From NCBI RefSeq assembly GCF_900111275.1, contig NZ_FOGR01000009.1, forward strand, positions 62,001 through 126,000: DNA of 64,000 bases, given 5' to 3'. Source of the DNA: Rhizobium sp. NFR03. Lineage in GTDB: Bacteria; Pseudomonadota; Alphaproteobacteria; Rhizobiales; Rhizobiaceae. Below the pieces are notes generated by a model. That model worked only from the letters and a program-made list of their open reading frames with translations. It made no database searches and was not told where the DNA came from. Position numbers and translations under genes: made by a program. This document shows, piece after piece, positions 53,778 to 61,954 of this stretch; within the stretch, counting starts at the first letter, position 1; every line of letters begins with the position of its first letter.

Positions 53778-54961
53778 CCGCAAGACTTCCAGTTGCGGCT
53801 ATCCTGTCACTCGGTGTCACCCAGATCATCGGTTACGGCACCCTCTATTACAGCTTCAGCATCTTGGCGCCGGACATGGGTGCCAGCCTCGGCTGGTCGC
53901 AGGAGTGGATCTTCGGCGCGCTTTCGGTCGCCCTGCTGATCGGCGGCTTCACCGCGCCCTGGCTCGGCAGTCTCATCGACCGGGTCGGCGCGGGCGCGGT
54001 GATGACCATCGGCTCTGCTGTGGCCGCCGCCGCATTGGTTGCCTGCGCATATGCGCCCGGCAGAACCACCTATGTCGCCGCCCTGATCGGCATCGAGGTC
54101 GCCGCCAACCTCGTCCAGTACGGGGCCGCCTTTGCACTCCTGGTTCAGCTTCAGCCGACGGTGGCCCAGCGCAGCATCACCTATCTGACCCTGATCGCGG
54201 GTTTCGCCTCCACACTGTTCTGGCCGCTCACCTCGAGCCTGCACTCGCACCTCTCGTGGCAGAACGTCTATCTGGTCTTTGCAGGACTCAACCTGCTGGT
54301 CTGCCTGCCGCTGCATGCCTGGCTGGCAACGGGGGTGACCCACAGCCGCAAACAGGCCGCATTATCCCCGACCGAGCCGGTACTCGGCACACTGCCTCTG
54401 GAACGCAGGCGCTCGGGATTCCTACTCATGACCACGGCCTTCGCCTTGCAATACCTCGCTGGCTCGGCGGTGCTGGTACACATGGTTCCACTACTGGCCG
54501 GACTAGGGCTCGGCGCAAGCGCCGCCATCGTCGGCACTCTCTTCGGTCCGTCGCAGGTCGCGAGCCGCCTGATCAATATGGTGTTCGGCAAGCGCCTCAA
54601 CGCCCTGCATCTTGCCATGATCTCGTCGGCCTTGATTCCGGTCAGCGCGGTGATCCTGATCCTGAGTGCTCCCTCGATACCCGGTGCCATGGTTTTTGCC
54701 GTCATCTTCGGCATGGGCAATGGGTTGCTGAGCATCGTGTCGGGCACTCTGCCGCTGGCGCTGTTCGGGAGTGAGGGTTACGGCAAGCTGCAAGGTCGCA
54801 TGATGGCGGCCCGCCTGGTCGCTTCGGCACTAGCGCCCTTCGTGCTGGCCCTCACGATGGAGTGGTTCGGGATCCGTTTCTCGATGGGCGGCATTATTGG
54901 CTTGGCACTGCTGGCAGTCGTTGCCTTTACAAGCCTGCTTCGTTTTCAACGACTAGGCTGA
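53774..54961 (+). CDS. MFS transporter of the ars operon
   Basis: Twelve-TM facilitator of 395 aa starting at ATG 53774 within the arsH stop (ATGA). Contains the MFS loop [16 protein letters not shown] and a second-half loop with [10 protein letters not shown]. Its place at the end of a compact arsenic operon makes it a likely arsenical exporter; the rhizobial ArsK transporter is a candidate relative, which I cannot confirm by eye. Confidence 0.88.
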   Translation: MTARLPVAAILSLGVTQIIGYGTLYYSFSILAPDMGASLGWSQEWIFGALSVALLIGGFTAPWLGSLIDRVGAGAVMTIGSAVAAAALVACAYAPGRTTYVAALIGIEVAANLVQYGAAFALLVQLQPTVAQRSITYLTLIAGFASTLFWPLTSSLHSHLSWQNVYLVFAGLNLLVCLPLHAWLATGVTHSRKQAALSPTEPVLGTLPLERRRSGFLLMTTAFALQYLAGSAVLVHMVPLLAGLGLGASAAIVGTLFGPSQVASRLINMVFGKRLNALHLAMISSALIPVSAVILILSAPSIPGAMVFAVIFGMGNGLLSIVSGTLPLALFGSEGYGKLQGRMMAARLVASALAPFVLALTMEWFGIRFSMGGIIGLALLAVVAFTSLLRFQRLG

Positions 54962-55104
54962 TTGATGGCGGCTCCAAACGCGTACGCCAACGTACGTCGC
55001 ATTTGGGGCCGAAGAGAACGTAGGATAAATTGTAATCTCAAACTTCTTGCCGGCGATGGACACAGTTTTCAGCCGTAACCTGACTGTCAGCAGCGTTCGG
55101 CTTC

Positions 55105-55626
55105 TTAGCTAAAACCGCTCTCCCAGCGGTAGTAGACGACGGGGTCGCCGCTCCGAGGATGAAAGCCCTCCTTGATCGCCCGAAGACCGTTGTCCTCGTA
55201 AAACCGCCGAGCTCTGACATTGGCCGTCCGGGTAAACAGGGTAAAGCCGGTCGGCATCTCGGCCTGGGCTTCCTCGAGTAGCTTCCGGCCAATACCATTG
55301 CCCACGGCGTCAGGGCGAACGAACAACTCGGCGAGCACGGCCTCCGAGCGCTTCATCGCAACAAAGCCGACTGTTGTCCCTTCGCAGACCGCAAGCATCA
55401 CAAACCAACCCGCTGCAAACTCCGGATCTAGGCGCGACCTCAGTTCATCCCGAGAGGGCATTGAAACGGGACCGACACCGGGTAGGCTCGCGCTCGAATG
55501 CCAAATGTCAGCGATGTCATCCCAGTCCGATGTGGTTGTCGCCCTTAGCGAGTATCGCATGCCGTTGTGCTCCAAAACTCCCGTGGTCCGATAGTTCGCC
55601 CAGTCGCCGCGGTACAAGGTCATCAT
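55105..55626 (-). CDS. GNAT-family N-acetyltransferase
   Basis: Acetyltransferase of up to 173 aa: the acetyl-CoA site reads LFVRPDAVGNGIGRKLLEEA (consensus xxGxGxGxxLL), followed by the FTLFTRTANVRARRFYEDNG region. An internal start at 55560 (MRYSLRATTT) is plausible because the first 22 residues precede the fold. Substrate unknown. Confidence 0.87.
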   Translation of the reverse strand: MMTLYRGDWANYRTTGVLEHNGMRYSLRATTTSDWDDIADIWHSSASLPGVGPVSMPSRDELRSRLDPEFAAGWFVMLAVCEGTTVGFVAMKRSEAVLAELFVRPDAVGNGIGRKLLEEAQAEMPTGFTLFTRTANVRARRFYEDNGLRAIKEGFHPRSGDPVVYYRWESGFS

Positions 55627-55815
55627 CGATCTAAAGGTGACTTCTATATGGCCGGCATCGCAGGCAATCGTCGCTCAAGGCGTTAGCACGGGATCTGAAA
55701 CGAACGGCGTCATCAAGGCTATGGGAGGTATGCCGTGAGGTCGTCCTGGAGACGTTGCATCGGGAAAAATCCGGTGGTACTCACCTTGAACCACTTTAGG
55801 AGAAAGGAGGGTCAC

Positions 55816-55890
55816 ATGCATAATTTCTATTTCCGGTATTACCGGACACGTGGCCCCGTCAACGCCCTGCAAACGCGTTTGCAGGGCTGA
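55816..55890 (+). CDS. Putative leader peptide of the ABC-F gene
   Basis: A 24-codon frame, MHNFYFRYYRTRGPVNAL and six more, with AAAGGAGGG five bases before the ATG, the strongest ribosome site of the region. It is rich in Phe/Tyr and basic residues and contains R-T-R followed by G-P. Its last third overlaps a 24-bp perfect palindrome (55864-55887). It stops 167 bp before the ABC-F start. Confidence 0.6.
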   Translation: MHNFYFRYYRTRGPVNALQTRLQG

Positions 55891-56052
55891 CCAGAGACCG
55901 GTTCTCTCGACATTCTTGTCTGGTCAGGCCCTTGGCCTGCAGAGCCGAGCATTGCTCGCCCCTCTGCCATTTCCGACACACCGCGAGACGCTTCGCATCT
56001 ATTGAGGCCGCGCGCCCATGATGTGCTGTGTCCGCAGAGCAAGACCAGAGAA
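55833..56052 (+). promoter_or_regulatory. Attenuator-like leader of the ABC-F gene
   Basis: Successive hairpins: CCGGT/ACCGG (55833-55845), GCCCTGCAAACG/CGTTTGCAGGGC (55864-55887), GACCAG/CTGGTC (55889-55894 with 55920-55925) with inner AGAGA/TCTCT, CAGGCC/GGCCTG (from 55925), and CGAGC/GCTCG (near 55947). GACCAGAGA occurs again at 56043-56051 just ahead of the ABC-F start codon, so TCTCT...CTGGTC could pair with either copy. This suggests translation of the leader decides whether the ABC-F ribosome site is free. Confidence 0.55.
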
Positions 56053-56057
56053 TTCCC

Positions 56058-57578
56058 ATGAGCATCATCAACCTGCGCAATCTCGGGGTCACACTTGCGA
56101 CCCCGCTGTTTTCCGGCCTTAATCTGACCGTCAATGCCGGCGACCGGATTGCCATCGTGGCTGCCAACGGTCGCGGCAAGTCGACGCTTCTGAAATGCAT
56201 CGCCGGCGCCTTTGAGCCCGGCGAAGGCGAGATGACGCGAGCAAGGGGTCTGACAATCGGCATGGTGGAGCAGAACGTTCCGCCCGCACTTGCCGAGGCG
56301 ACTTTCCGCAATGCCGTCTTGCAGGCGCTTTCCAGCGAGGTTGTCGAGAGCGAAAGCTGGCGCGCCGATGTCGTTCTGGAAGGACTGGATGTGCCGGAAG
56401 AACTGCGGGAGCGGCAGTTGAAAGCGCTGAGCGGTGGCTGGCAGCGGCTGGCGCTGATCGCCCGCGCTTGGGTATCGGAGCCGGACGTGCTTCTGCTCGA
56501 CGAACCGACCAACCATCTTGATCTCGCAAAAATCGCTTTGCTGGAGAATTGGCTGAATGCGCCTCCACGCGACATGCCCGTCATCGTCGCCAGTCACGAT
56601 CGCGCGTTTCTGGAAGCTGTGACCAACAGGACGCTTTTCCTTCGACCCGACAACAGCAAGGTCTTTGGCTTTCCCTATGCCAAAGCCCGTGTGGCACTGG
56701 ATGAGGCTGATGAGGCGCAGGCGCGGCGCTACGAGCGCGACCTGAAGACCGCCGACCAGCTGCGCCAGCAGGCCGCAAAACTCAAGAATATCGGCATCAA
56801 CTCAGGTAGCGACCTGCTTGTGGTCAAGACGAAACAGTTGAAGGATCGGGCAGACAAGCTCGAGGATGGAGCAAAGCCCGCGCATCTGGAGAGATCGGCG
56901 GGCGCGATCCGTCTTGCCCATCGCAGCACGCACGCAAAAGTCCTAATAACTTTGAAGGACGTGCCGGTCACAACACCAGAGGGAACGCTGCTGTTCAGAA
57001 CCGGCCAGCAATTCATCTGCCAGGGAGACCGGATCGTTCTTCTCGGTCACAATGGGGCCGGGAAGACGCGTCTGGTCTTGCTGCTTCGACAGGCCATTGT
57101 CGAGCCATCCGTCATCATAGAGGGGATCACAGCTACGCCGTCGCTGGTGCTGGGTTATGGCGACCAGTCTTTGTCGGACCTGAACGACCGGCGCACGCCG
57201 CTAGAGACGATTATCCATCGTTTCGACGGCGGCGATCAGCGCGCACGAACGCTGCTTGCGGGTGCGGGCATGACCATCAAGATGCAGGGACGGCCGGTCG
57301 GCGAGCTTTCCGGGGGGCAGAAGGCTCGTCTGGGATTACTGGTGCTGCGCCTTCAGGAGCCGAACTTCTATCTCCTGGACGAACCGACCAACCACCTCGA
57401 CATCGAGGGGCAGGAGGCGCTGGAAGAGGAACTGCTGGAGCGCAACTCCAGTTGCCTTCTCGTGTCCCACGACCGGAGTTTCGTGCGCAATACAGGCAAT
57501 CGGTTCTGGCAGATTCAGGGCCGGAAACTCATCGAAATCGACAGTCCGGAGCCGTTTTTTGAAGCTGCCACGCAATAA
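56058..57578 (+). CDS. ABC-F family ATPase
   Basis: Soluble twin-ATPase of 506 aa with no TM domain. NBD1: Walker A ANGRGKST, signature LSGGWQRLALIAR, Walker B VLLLDEPTNHLD. An interdomain linker with coiled-coil character (AKARVALDEADEAQARRYER onward) is where ABC-F proteins contact the ribosome. NBD2: GHNGAGKT, LSGGQKARLG, LDEPTNHLD. The start ATG 56058 excludes an upstream in-frame part. ABC-F proteins protect ribosomes from antibiotics or rescue stalled complexes; the leader with a possible arrest peptide supports an antibiotic-responsive role. Confidence 0.9.
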   Translation: MSIINLRNLGVTLATPLFSGLNLTVNAGDRIAIVAANGRGKSTLLKCIAGAFEPGEGEMTRARGLTIGMVEQNVPPALAEATFRNAVLQALSSEVVESESWRADVVLEGLDVPEELRERQLKALSGGWQRLALIARAWVSEPDVLLLDEPTNHLDLAKIALLENWLNAPPRDMPVIVASHDRAFLEAVTNRTLFLRPDNSKVFGFPYAKARVALDEADEAQARRYERDLKTADQLRQQAAKLKNIGINSGSDLLVVKTKQLKDRADKLEDGAKPAHLERSAGAIRLAHRSTHAKVLITLKDVPVTTPEGTLLFRTGQQFICQGDRIVLLGHNGAGKTRLVLLLRQAIVEPSVIIEGITATPSLVLGYGDQSLSDLNDRRTPLETIIHRFDGGDQRARTLLAGAGMTIKMQGRPVGELSGGQKARLGLLVLRLQEPNFYLLDEPTNHLDIEGQEALEEELLERNSSCLLVSHDRSFVRNTGNRFWQIQGRKLIEIDSPEPFFEAATQ

Positions 57579-57840
57579 GGCTCGCCCGTCCGTATGGATC
57601 CGGTGTCCGCGGTCAAACCCCGGCGATCGGAGCCGTGACGCGCCGCCTGGAAAAGCCACGGGAGCCGGTAAGGGCTATTGCGTCTACATCGGCTGTGAAA
57701 GGAATAGGTAGACTTCGCTCTGGCTTTTCATCTCTCTTGAGCAAGGTCCGGTGGTGCGGATGGTGAAGACAGTTGACCCGACGACGAATTCTCGGCGATC
57801 GATGCGGTGCTCGCCCGATCGAATGCGGCCATCGAAATGG

Positions 57841-58074
57841 TTACTGACAGCCTTCATCAAGAGGGCGTCGGTTCCAAGCTTTGTGGAACATGACTGCCGG
57901 TGCTCCATAGAACCCTCCGCCGTCTTCGCCCCAATCGTCTGGGCTTACTCGATGGATAAACAGGTCGATGTACCCAATGAAAATCATAAACGCTAACATA
58001 CCGAACAGGTACGATGCGAGCGGGTAGAAATACGATAGTGCCGCAGGAATGCCGATGATTGCGCAACGGATCAA
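57841..58074 (-). CDS. Small membrane protein, possibly interrupted
   Basis: Frame of 77 aa, TTG start, two hydrophobic helices (IGIPAALSYFYPLASYLFGM, AFMIFIGYIDLFI) and an acidic Gly-rich tail (DDWGEDGGGFYG). Just upstream in the same frame an ATG (58113) opens 12 codons, MTEDERFDLIRL, ended by TAG at 58077-58075 immediately before the TTG. The intact gene may therefore start at 58113 with a nonsense codon. Unknown function. Confidence 0.5.
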   Translation of the reverse strand: MIRCAIIGIPAALSYFYPLASYLFGMLAFMIFIGYIDLFIHRVSPDDWGEDGGGFYGAPAVMFHKAWNRRPLDEGCQ

Positions 58075-58646
58075 CTATAGCCGTATCAGATCAAATCGCT
58101 CGTCCTCGGTCATGATCCCACCATTCGTCTTCGACCACCTCTTTCAAATCCTCAGTAACCTGAGACTTTGCATTCTCGGAACCAGAGATTTAAGGAAAGG
58201 CCCCAGATTAACGGCTTTCCCAAGGTCCGGAAATCACGGAGCTTCGTCCGCCATCAGCGGACGTTGCGTCCCGAACGCTTGGTTGTTTGTCCTTGCCGTG
58301 CTTCGACTTCGCCTTTATCGTGACGCGCAGCTATAGGCACATCCGGAGCTACCAGATTGCGTCCTTTGGAGCCACGGGTGGACCCAGTGTCATAACCCGA
58401 GCAGAATGGGCGCGAGCGTTAGCAAAGTCCATCTTGATTGTCATCACCAGGAGGAGTTTCGCCGCCTTTCAAGGCCTATTGCGACGGAACCTCTGTTCGC
58501 CACGTCCCAGACATTGAGTGGATAGGGCACCAATGCCATTGATGCCGTTCAAGTGACGCGCGGCAGGCTGCGTCGCAAAGAACATTGCGTCAATCATGGA
58601 GCCAATGATTAGCCGGCAGTTAACGGCCGCATGCCTATATTCGACT
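58075..58646. other. Gene-poor interval
   Basis: About 570 bp with only short frames. Apart from the possible 12-codon start of the preceding gene, no coding, RNA or repeat feature is supported. Confidence 0.45.
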
Positions 58647-58970
58647 ATGTACCGTTCGACACAACTGACACTGCTTCTCATTTATCTTCTCATCAACGTC
58701 GCGGTCTACTGCGTCTACTGGTGGGATAAGAAAGCTGCGGTAGAGGGAGCGTGGCGCATTCGCGAGAGCACGCTGCTCTGGCTGGCTATTGTCGGTGGAA
58801 GCCTTGGAGCCCTTGCCGCCCAGCAAGTACTTGGTCACAAAACGCGCAAAGAGCCGTTCCGCAGCATCCTGATGACAATCGGAGCGCTGCATGTAGGATT
58901 GGGCGCCGTATGGATTGCTGTACCAAATCTTGTGGTGGAGGCGTTATCGCGTATGAAGTCGTCTCTGTGA
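58647..58970 (+). CDS. DUF1294 membrane protein
   Basis: Integral membrane protein of 107 aa: first helix LLLIYLLINVAVYCVYWWDK, the DUF1294 signature WDKKAAVEGAWRIRESTLLW, GGSLGALAAQQVLGHKTRKE and a last helix. Start at ATG 58647 (MYRSTQLTL). Function unknown; family often occurs next to cold-shock domains, absent here. Confidence 0.85.
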   Translation: MYRSTQLTLLLIYLLINVAVYCVYWWDKKAAVEGAWRIRESTLLWLAIVGGSLGALAAQQVLGHKTRKEPFRSILMTIGALHVGLGAVWIAVPNLVVEALSRMKSSL

Positions 58971-59121
58971 TTCAGAGATTTATGATGTAGTTCCCAGGCG
59001 GCGACCACCAGTACTCTCGACTTTGGCGAGGATGATTGCCTGTCAGGATTGCGCCTCGGCAAAGTCTGCGTGAATTTCGCCAGAAACAGACGCTGTGGCT
59101 TCTAAACAGGCGCTCTGGCGG

Positions 59122-59703
59122 CTACGTCAGGTCGTGAAGGTCTTTGCCCAAGGCCGGTCCCAATTGCCACTCACGAAATCTGACCTTCAAGCCTGCACGT
59201 TCGGGAGTGCAGCACATTGGCCCAACGAGATAATGGTCCGCTTCCGGGAATGGGCAGAGGCGCACGAGTGGCCACGTCTGCCCATCATGTGAAGCTTGTA
59301 TCCTCAGAACGCCACTCTGGACGGTCACCCTTATCCAGAAATCTGATGGGTTGCCGTCATAACGCCCCGTTGCCCAGTCGGAGGCTTCATTCGTCAGTAC
59401 ACTGCCGAGCAAGCCATATCCGTCCGAGAACTCGATCCCGGTCTTGACCCACCGTCTTTCGTCGAGCCTGACCATGAGACCGGCCTGATCGTAAAGATGC
59501 TCGAAATTCGCCTGAACTCGAACCTGGGCGGTGAAATCGCCTTGGGTCTGGAATGCGTAGAAGTGGCCGTTGTCGCGCACAAAGCCATAGTGTGTCTCTC
59601 GCCAAAAATCGGTGCTGGCGTCCGTCGTCACGGAAAGCTCGGTATCCGAAGCATGTGCTTTTGCGGGCTTATTGAGCCACCGTCCACTTTTAAGACTCTG
59701 CAA
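59122..59703 (-). CDS. DUF1349 concanavalin-like protein
   Basis: Protein of 193 aa starting at TTG 59703, with AGGAG seven bases upstream. It has the DUF1349 pattern TDFWRETHYGFVRDNGHFYA, QANFEHLYDQAGLMVRLDER and DFWIRVTVQSGVLRIQASHD, a beta-sandwich fold of the concanavalin-like type, so carbohydrate-related binding is possible. A much longer upstream frame to 59856 is not conserved. Confidence 0.85.
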   Translation of the reverse strand: MQSLKSGRWLNKPAKAHASDTELSVTTDASTDFWRETHYGFVRDNGHFYAFQTQGDFTAQVRVQANFEHLYDQAGLMVRLDERRWVKTGIEFSDGYGLLGSVLTNEASDWATGRYDGNPSDFWIRVTVQSGVLRIQASHDGQTWPLVRLCPFPEADHYLVGPMCCTPERAGLKVRFREWQLGPALGKDLHDLT

Positions 59704-59886
59704 CGGACGTCTCCTATGACAATGAGCGGACTTGCTCGGCCGTATCTCTCGTACAGCGGCAGCTTTAGAAAGCCCAATTGCTGCGAACAGGCAAGGTCTG
59801 ACAGGCGTCTTGTGCTTGGCGCCTTCGAAACGGACATTGCAGGGTAGAACCAGCACAAAATAGGCGGCGAGACAGGGCTGTCGAGG

Positions 59887-60780
59887 TCAGTCTGTTCGGG
59901 CGAACACCCCTGGCGTGACACCGACATGCCGCGTGAATGCAACGCTGAATGCGCTGGCGGAGGCATAACCGATCCGCGTTGCGATCTCGACCAGGGGCGC
60001 CTCTCGCCGGACCAGCAGGTCCTTTGCAATCGCCATGCGCCAGCCCGTCACATATTCCATCGGAGGGACGCCCACCTGCCTTCGGAAGCGGTCGAAGAAT
60101 GCCGACCGAGACATAGCGGAGGTCTCTGCCAGTTCCTCGACGGACAAGCCTCCACTCGGGTCCTGATGGATGCGTCGTAGCGCTGGAGCCAGGCGCATGT
60201 CGGAAAGCCCGCGCAACAATCCCGGAGATGTCTCAGCCCCTCCTGTACTCCGCAGAGCGTCGATGAAGAGAACTTCGAGCAACCGGCTCAGGATCATGTC
60301 CCGCGCTGCAAGTCCGCCGACCATCTCGGCGTGAATCATCCCGACGAGATCCATGAGCCGCCGCTCGCCTCGAGCATGAACGATGTCCGGCAGCAGCGCG
60401 CTCAGCAACTGCTTGTCGTTCGCCAGGAAGGAACAGTGACCCACCATGGCCATGACGTCGGCCAGCGCGTCCGGATCGCCGAGGCGGAAGACGCCGGGAC
60501 CGGTCTCCAGCCGTCGCGGTAACGTGCCCGGCGGAGGCTGTTCAAAGCTGCTCATGGTAAATGCGTGGATTTGCGGCACGAGAACGAAATCACCGGACGC
60601 AAGGATGATCGGCGATCTGCCGGCGATCGTGAGCAGGCAGCATCCTTCCACAATCGCGCAATAGAACGGACTACCAAGCTCGCGACGCTCGACCGACCAT
60701 GCCCCACCGGCCATAACCAGCTTGGCGATCGATGGCACGGGCTTGAGTAGCGAGACGATCTCGGCGAGTGGATCGGACAT
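59887..60780 (-). CDS. AraC-family transcriptional regulator
   Basis: Regulator of 297 aa from ATG 60780 (MSDPLAEIVSLLKPVPSIAK). N-terminal cupin-type sensor (AGGAWSVERRELGSPFYCAI) and C-terminal pair of helix-turn-helix motifs (SVEELAETSAMSRSAFFDRF, ATRIGYASASAFSVAFTRHV). Divergent from an alpha/beta hydrolase (60870), its likely target. Confidence 0.9.
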   Translation of the reverse strand: MSDPLAEIVSLLKPVPSIAKLVMAGGAWSVERRELGSPFYCAIVEGCCLLTIAGRSPIILASGDFVLVPQIHAFTMSSFEQPPPGTLPRRLETGPGVFRLGDPDALADVMAMVGHCSFLANDKQLLSALLPDIVHARGERRLMDLVGMIHAEMVGGLAARDMILSRLLEVLFIDALRSTGGAETSPGLLRGLSDMRLAPALRRIHQDPSGGLSVEELAETSAMSRSAFFDRFRRQVGVPPMEYVTGWRMAIAKDLLVRREAPLVEIATRIGYASASAFSVAFTRHVGVTPGVFARTD

Positions 60781-60869
60781 GTCTGGACTTTCACTAAATA
60801 GGTGCGGACGTTTAGATATAGATAATCCTGATCTCGTCGTCCATCCTGAAGGCGCACAAGGAGTCACAA

Positions 60870-61814
60870 ATGACGAAGAACAATCTGATCGATATCGCGC
60901 GCCGTATCCCAACGTCCAACGGAGCCCTCACGATAGCCTACTCGCCGATCCGCCTCGACATCGACGGACGACCGCCTCTGGAACTGCGTTTGACGGCACC
61001 GGCAGAAGGCGATCGCCTCCCCATCGTCATGCTGTCGCATGGATACGGACCCTCGTTCTACGTTCCGTCGAAGGATGGCTACGCGCATATGGCGCAGTTC
61101 TGGGCGGAGCGCGGCTTTGCTGTCATCCAGCCTACCCACGCAAGCTCCCGCGTCGGCGGCCTTCCTGAAGACGCCGAAGGCGCGCCGTTCTTCTGGCGCG
61201 AGCGCGTCGCTGAGATTCTGACGGTGATCGACCGGCTGTCAGAGATCGAAGAGCAAGCGCCGGCCGTCTCTGGGCGGCTTGACCATGACCGCATCGCGGC
61301 GGCAGGACATTCTCTCGGTGGCCACACGGTGAGCCTGCTCCTGGGCGCGCAACTCCACGGAGAGACTTTTAGGGATCCACGCATCAAGGCTGGGATTCTT
61401 CTCACCGCTCCCGGACGTGGTGGAAAAGATCTGACAGAAGAGAACGCTGCGCGCTTTCCATTCTTTGACCTCGACTTCTCACACCTGACGACGCCGAGCC
61501 TGGTCGTTTGCGGGGCAGACGACAACCCGCGTTTTACACCCCGTGGCCCGGATTGGCATGCCGATGCCTACCATGACGCGGTTGGTGCGCATGCGCTTCT
61601 TACCCTTCACGGAGTAGGCCACGGCCTTGGCGGCATTGCAGGGCTCGACGCCAAGGAGACAGAGGTCGAGGTGCCGGATGCGCTCGAGGCAACGAAGCGC
61701 ATGACGCTGGCCTGGTTGAGAACTGCCCTCGGCGATGACGCCAATGCCTGGTCCTCAGCATGTACGGCGTTGAAGGGTCCGGCGAGCAGCGTTGGAACCG
61801 TCGTCGAGAAGTAG
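60870..61814 (+). CDS. Alpha/beta hydrolase (chlorophyllase-like)
   Basis: Hydrolase of 314 aa: oxyanion region VMLSHGYGPSFYVPS, nucleophile elbow GHSLGG, Asp in CGADDNPRF and late His in HGVGHGLGG. Shape agrees with chlorophyllase/PAF-acetylhydrolase-like esterases. GGAG precedes the ATG. No signal peptide. Regulated most probably by the divergent AraC protein; the promoter gap is 89 bp. Confidence 0.88.
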   Translation: MTKNNLIDIARRIPTSNGALTIAYSPIRLDIDGRPPLELRLTAPAEGDRLPIVMLSHGYGPSFYVPSKDGYAHMAQFWAERGFAVIQPTHASSRVGGLPEDAEGAPFFWRERVAEILTVIDRLSEIEEQAPAVSGRLDHDRIAAAGHSLGGHTVSLLLGAQLHGETFRDPRIKAGILLTAPGRGGKDLTEENAARFPFFDLDFSHLTTPSLVVCGADDNPRFTPRGPDWHADAYHDAVGAHALLTLHGVGHGLGGIAGLDAKETEVEVPDALEATKRMTLAWLRTALGDDANAWSSACTALKGPASSVGTVVEK

Positions 61815-61954
61815 TCGGATATAGCCGGACGTCGGAAGCCCGCAGGTGGATGGGAAGCATCACCCGTTTCCGTCGTGGCGAAGCTGCAATTGGGAGCGGT
61901 TATCAGCCGCTCCCTTTACATGTTAGACCTGCGCCTGCCCGAGGAGCATGTACC

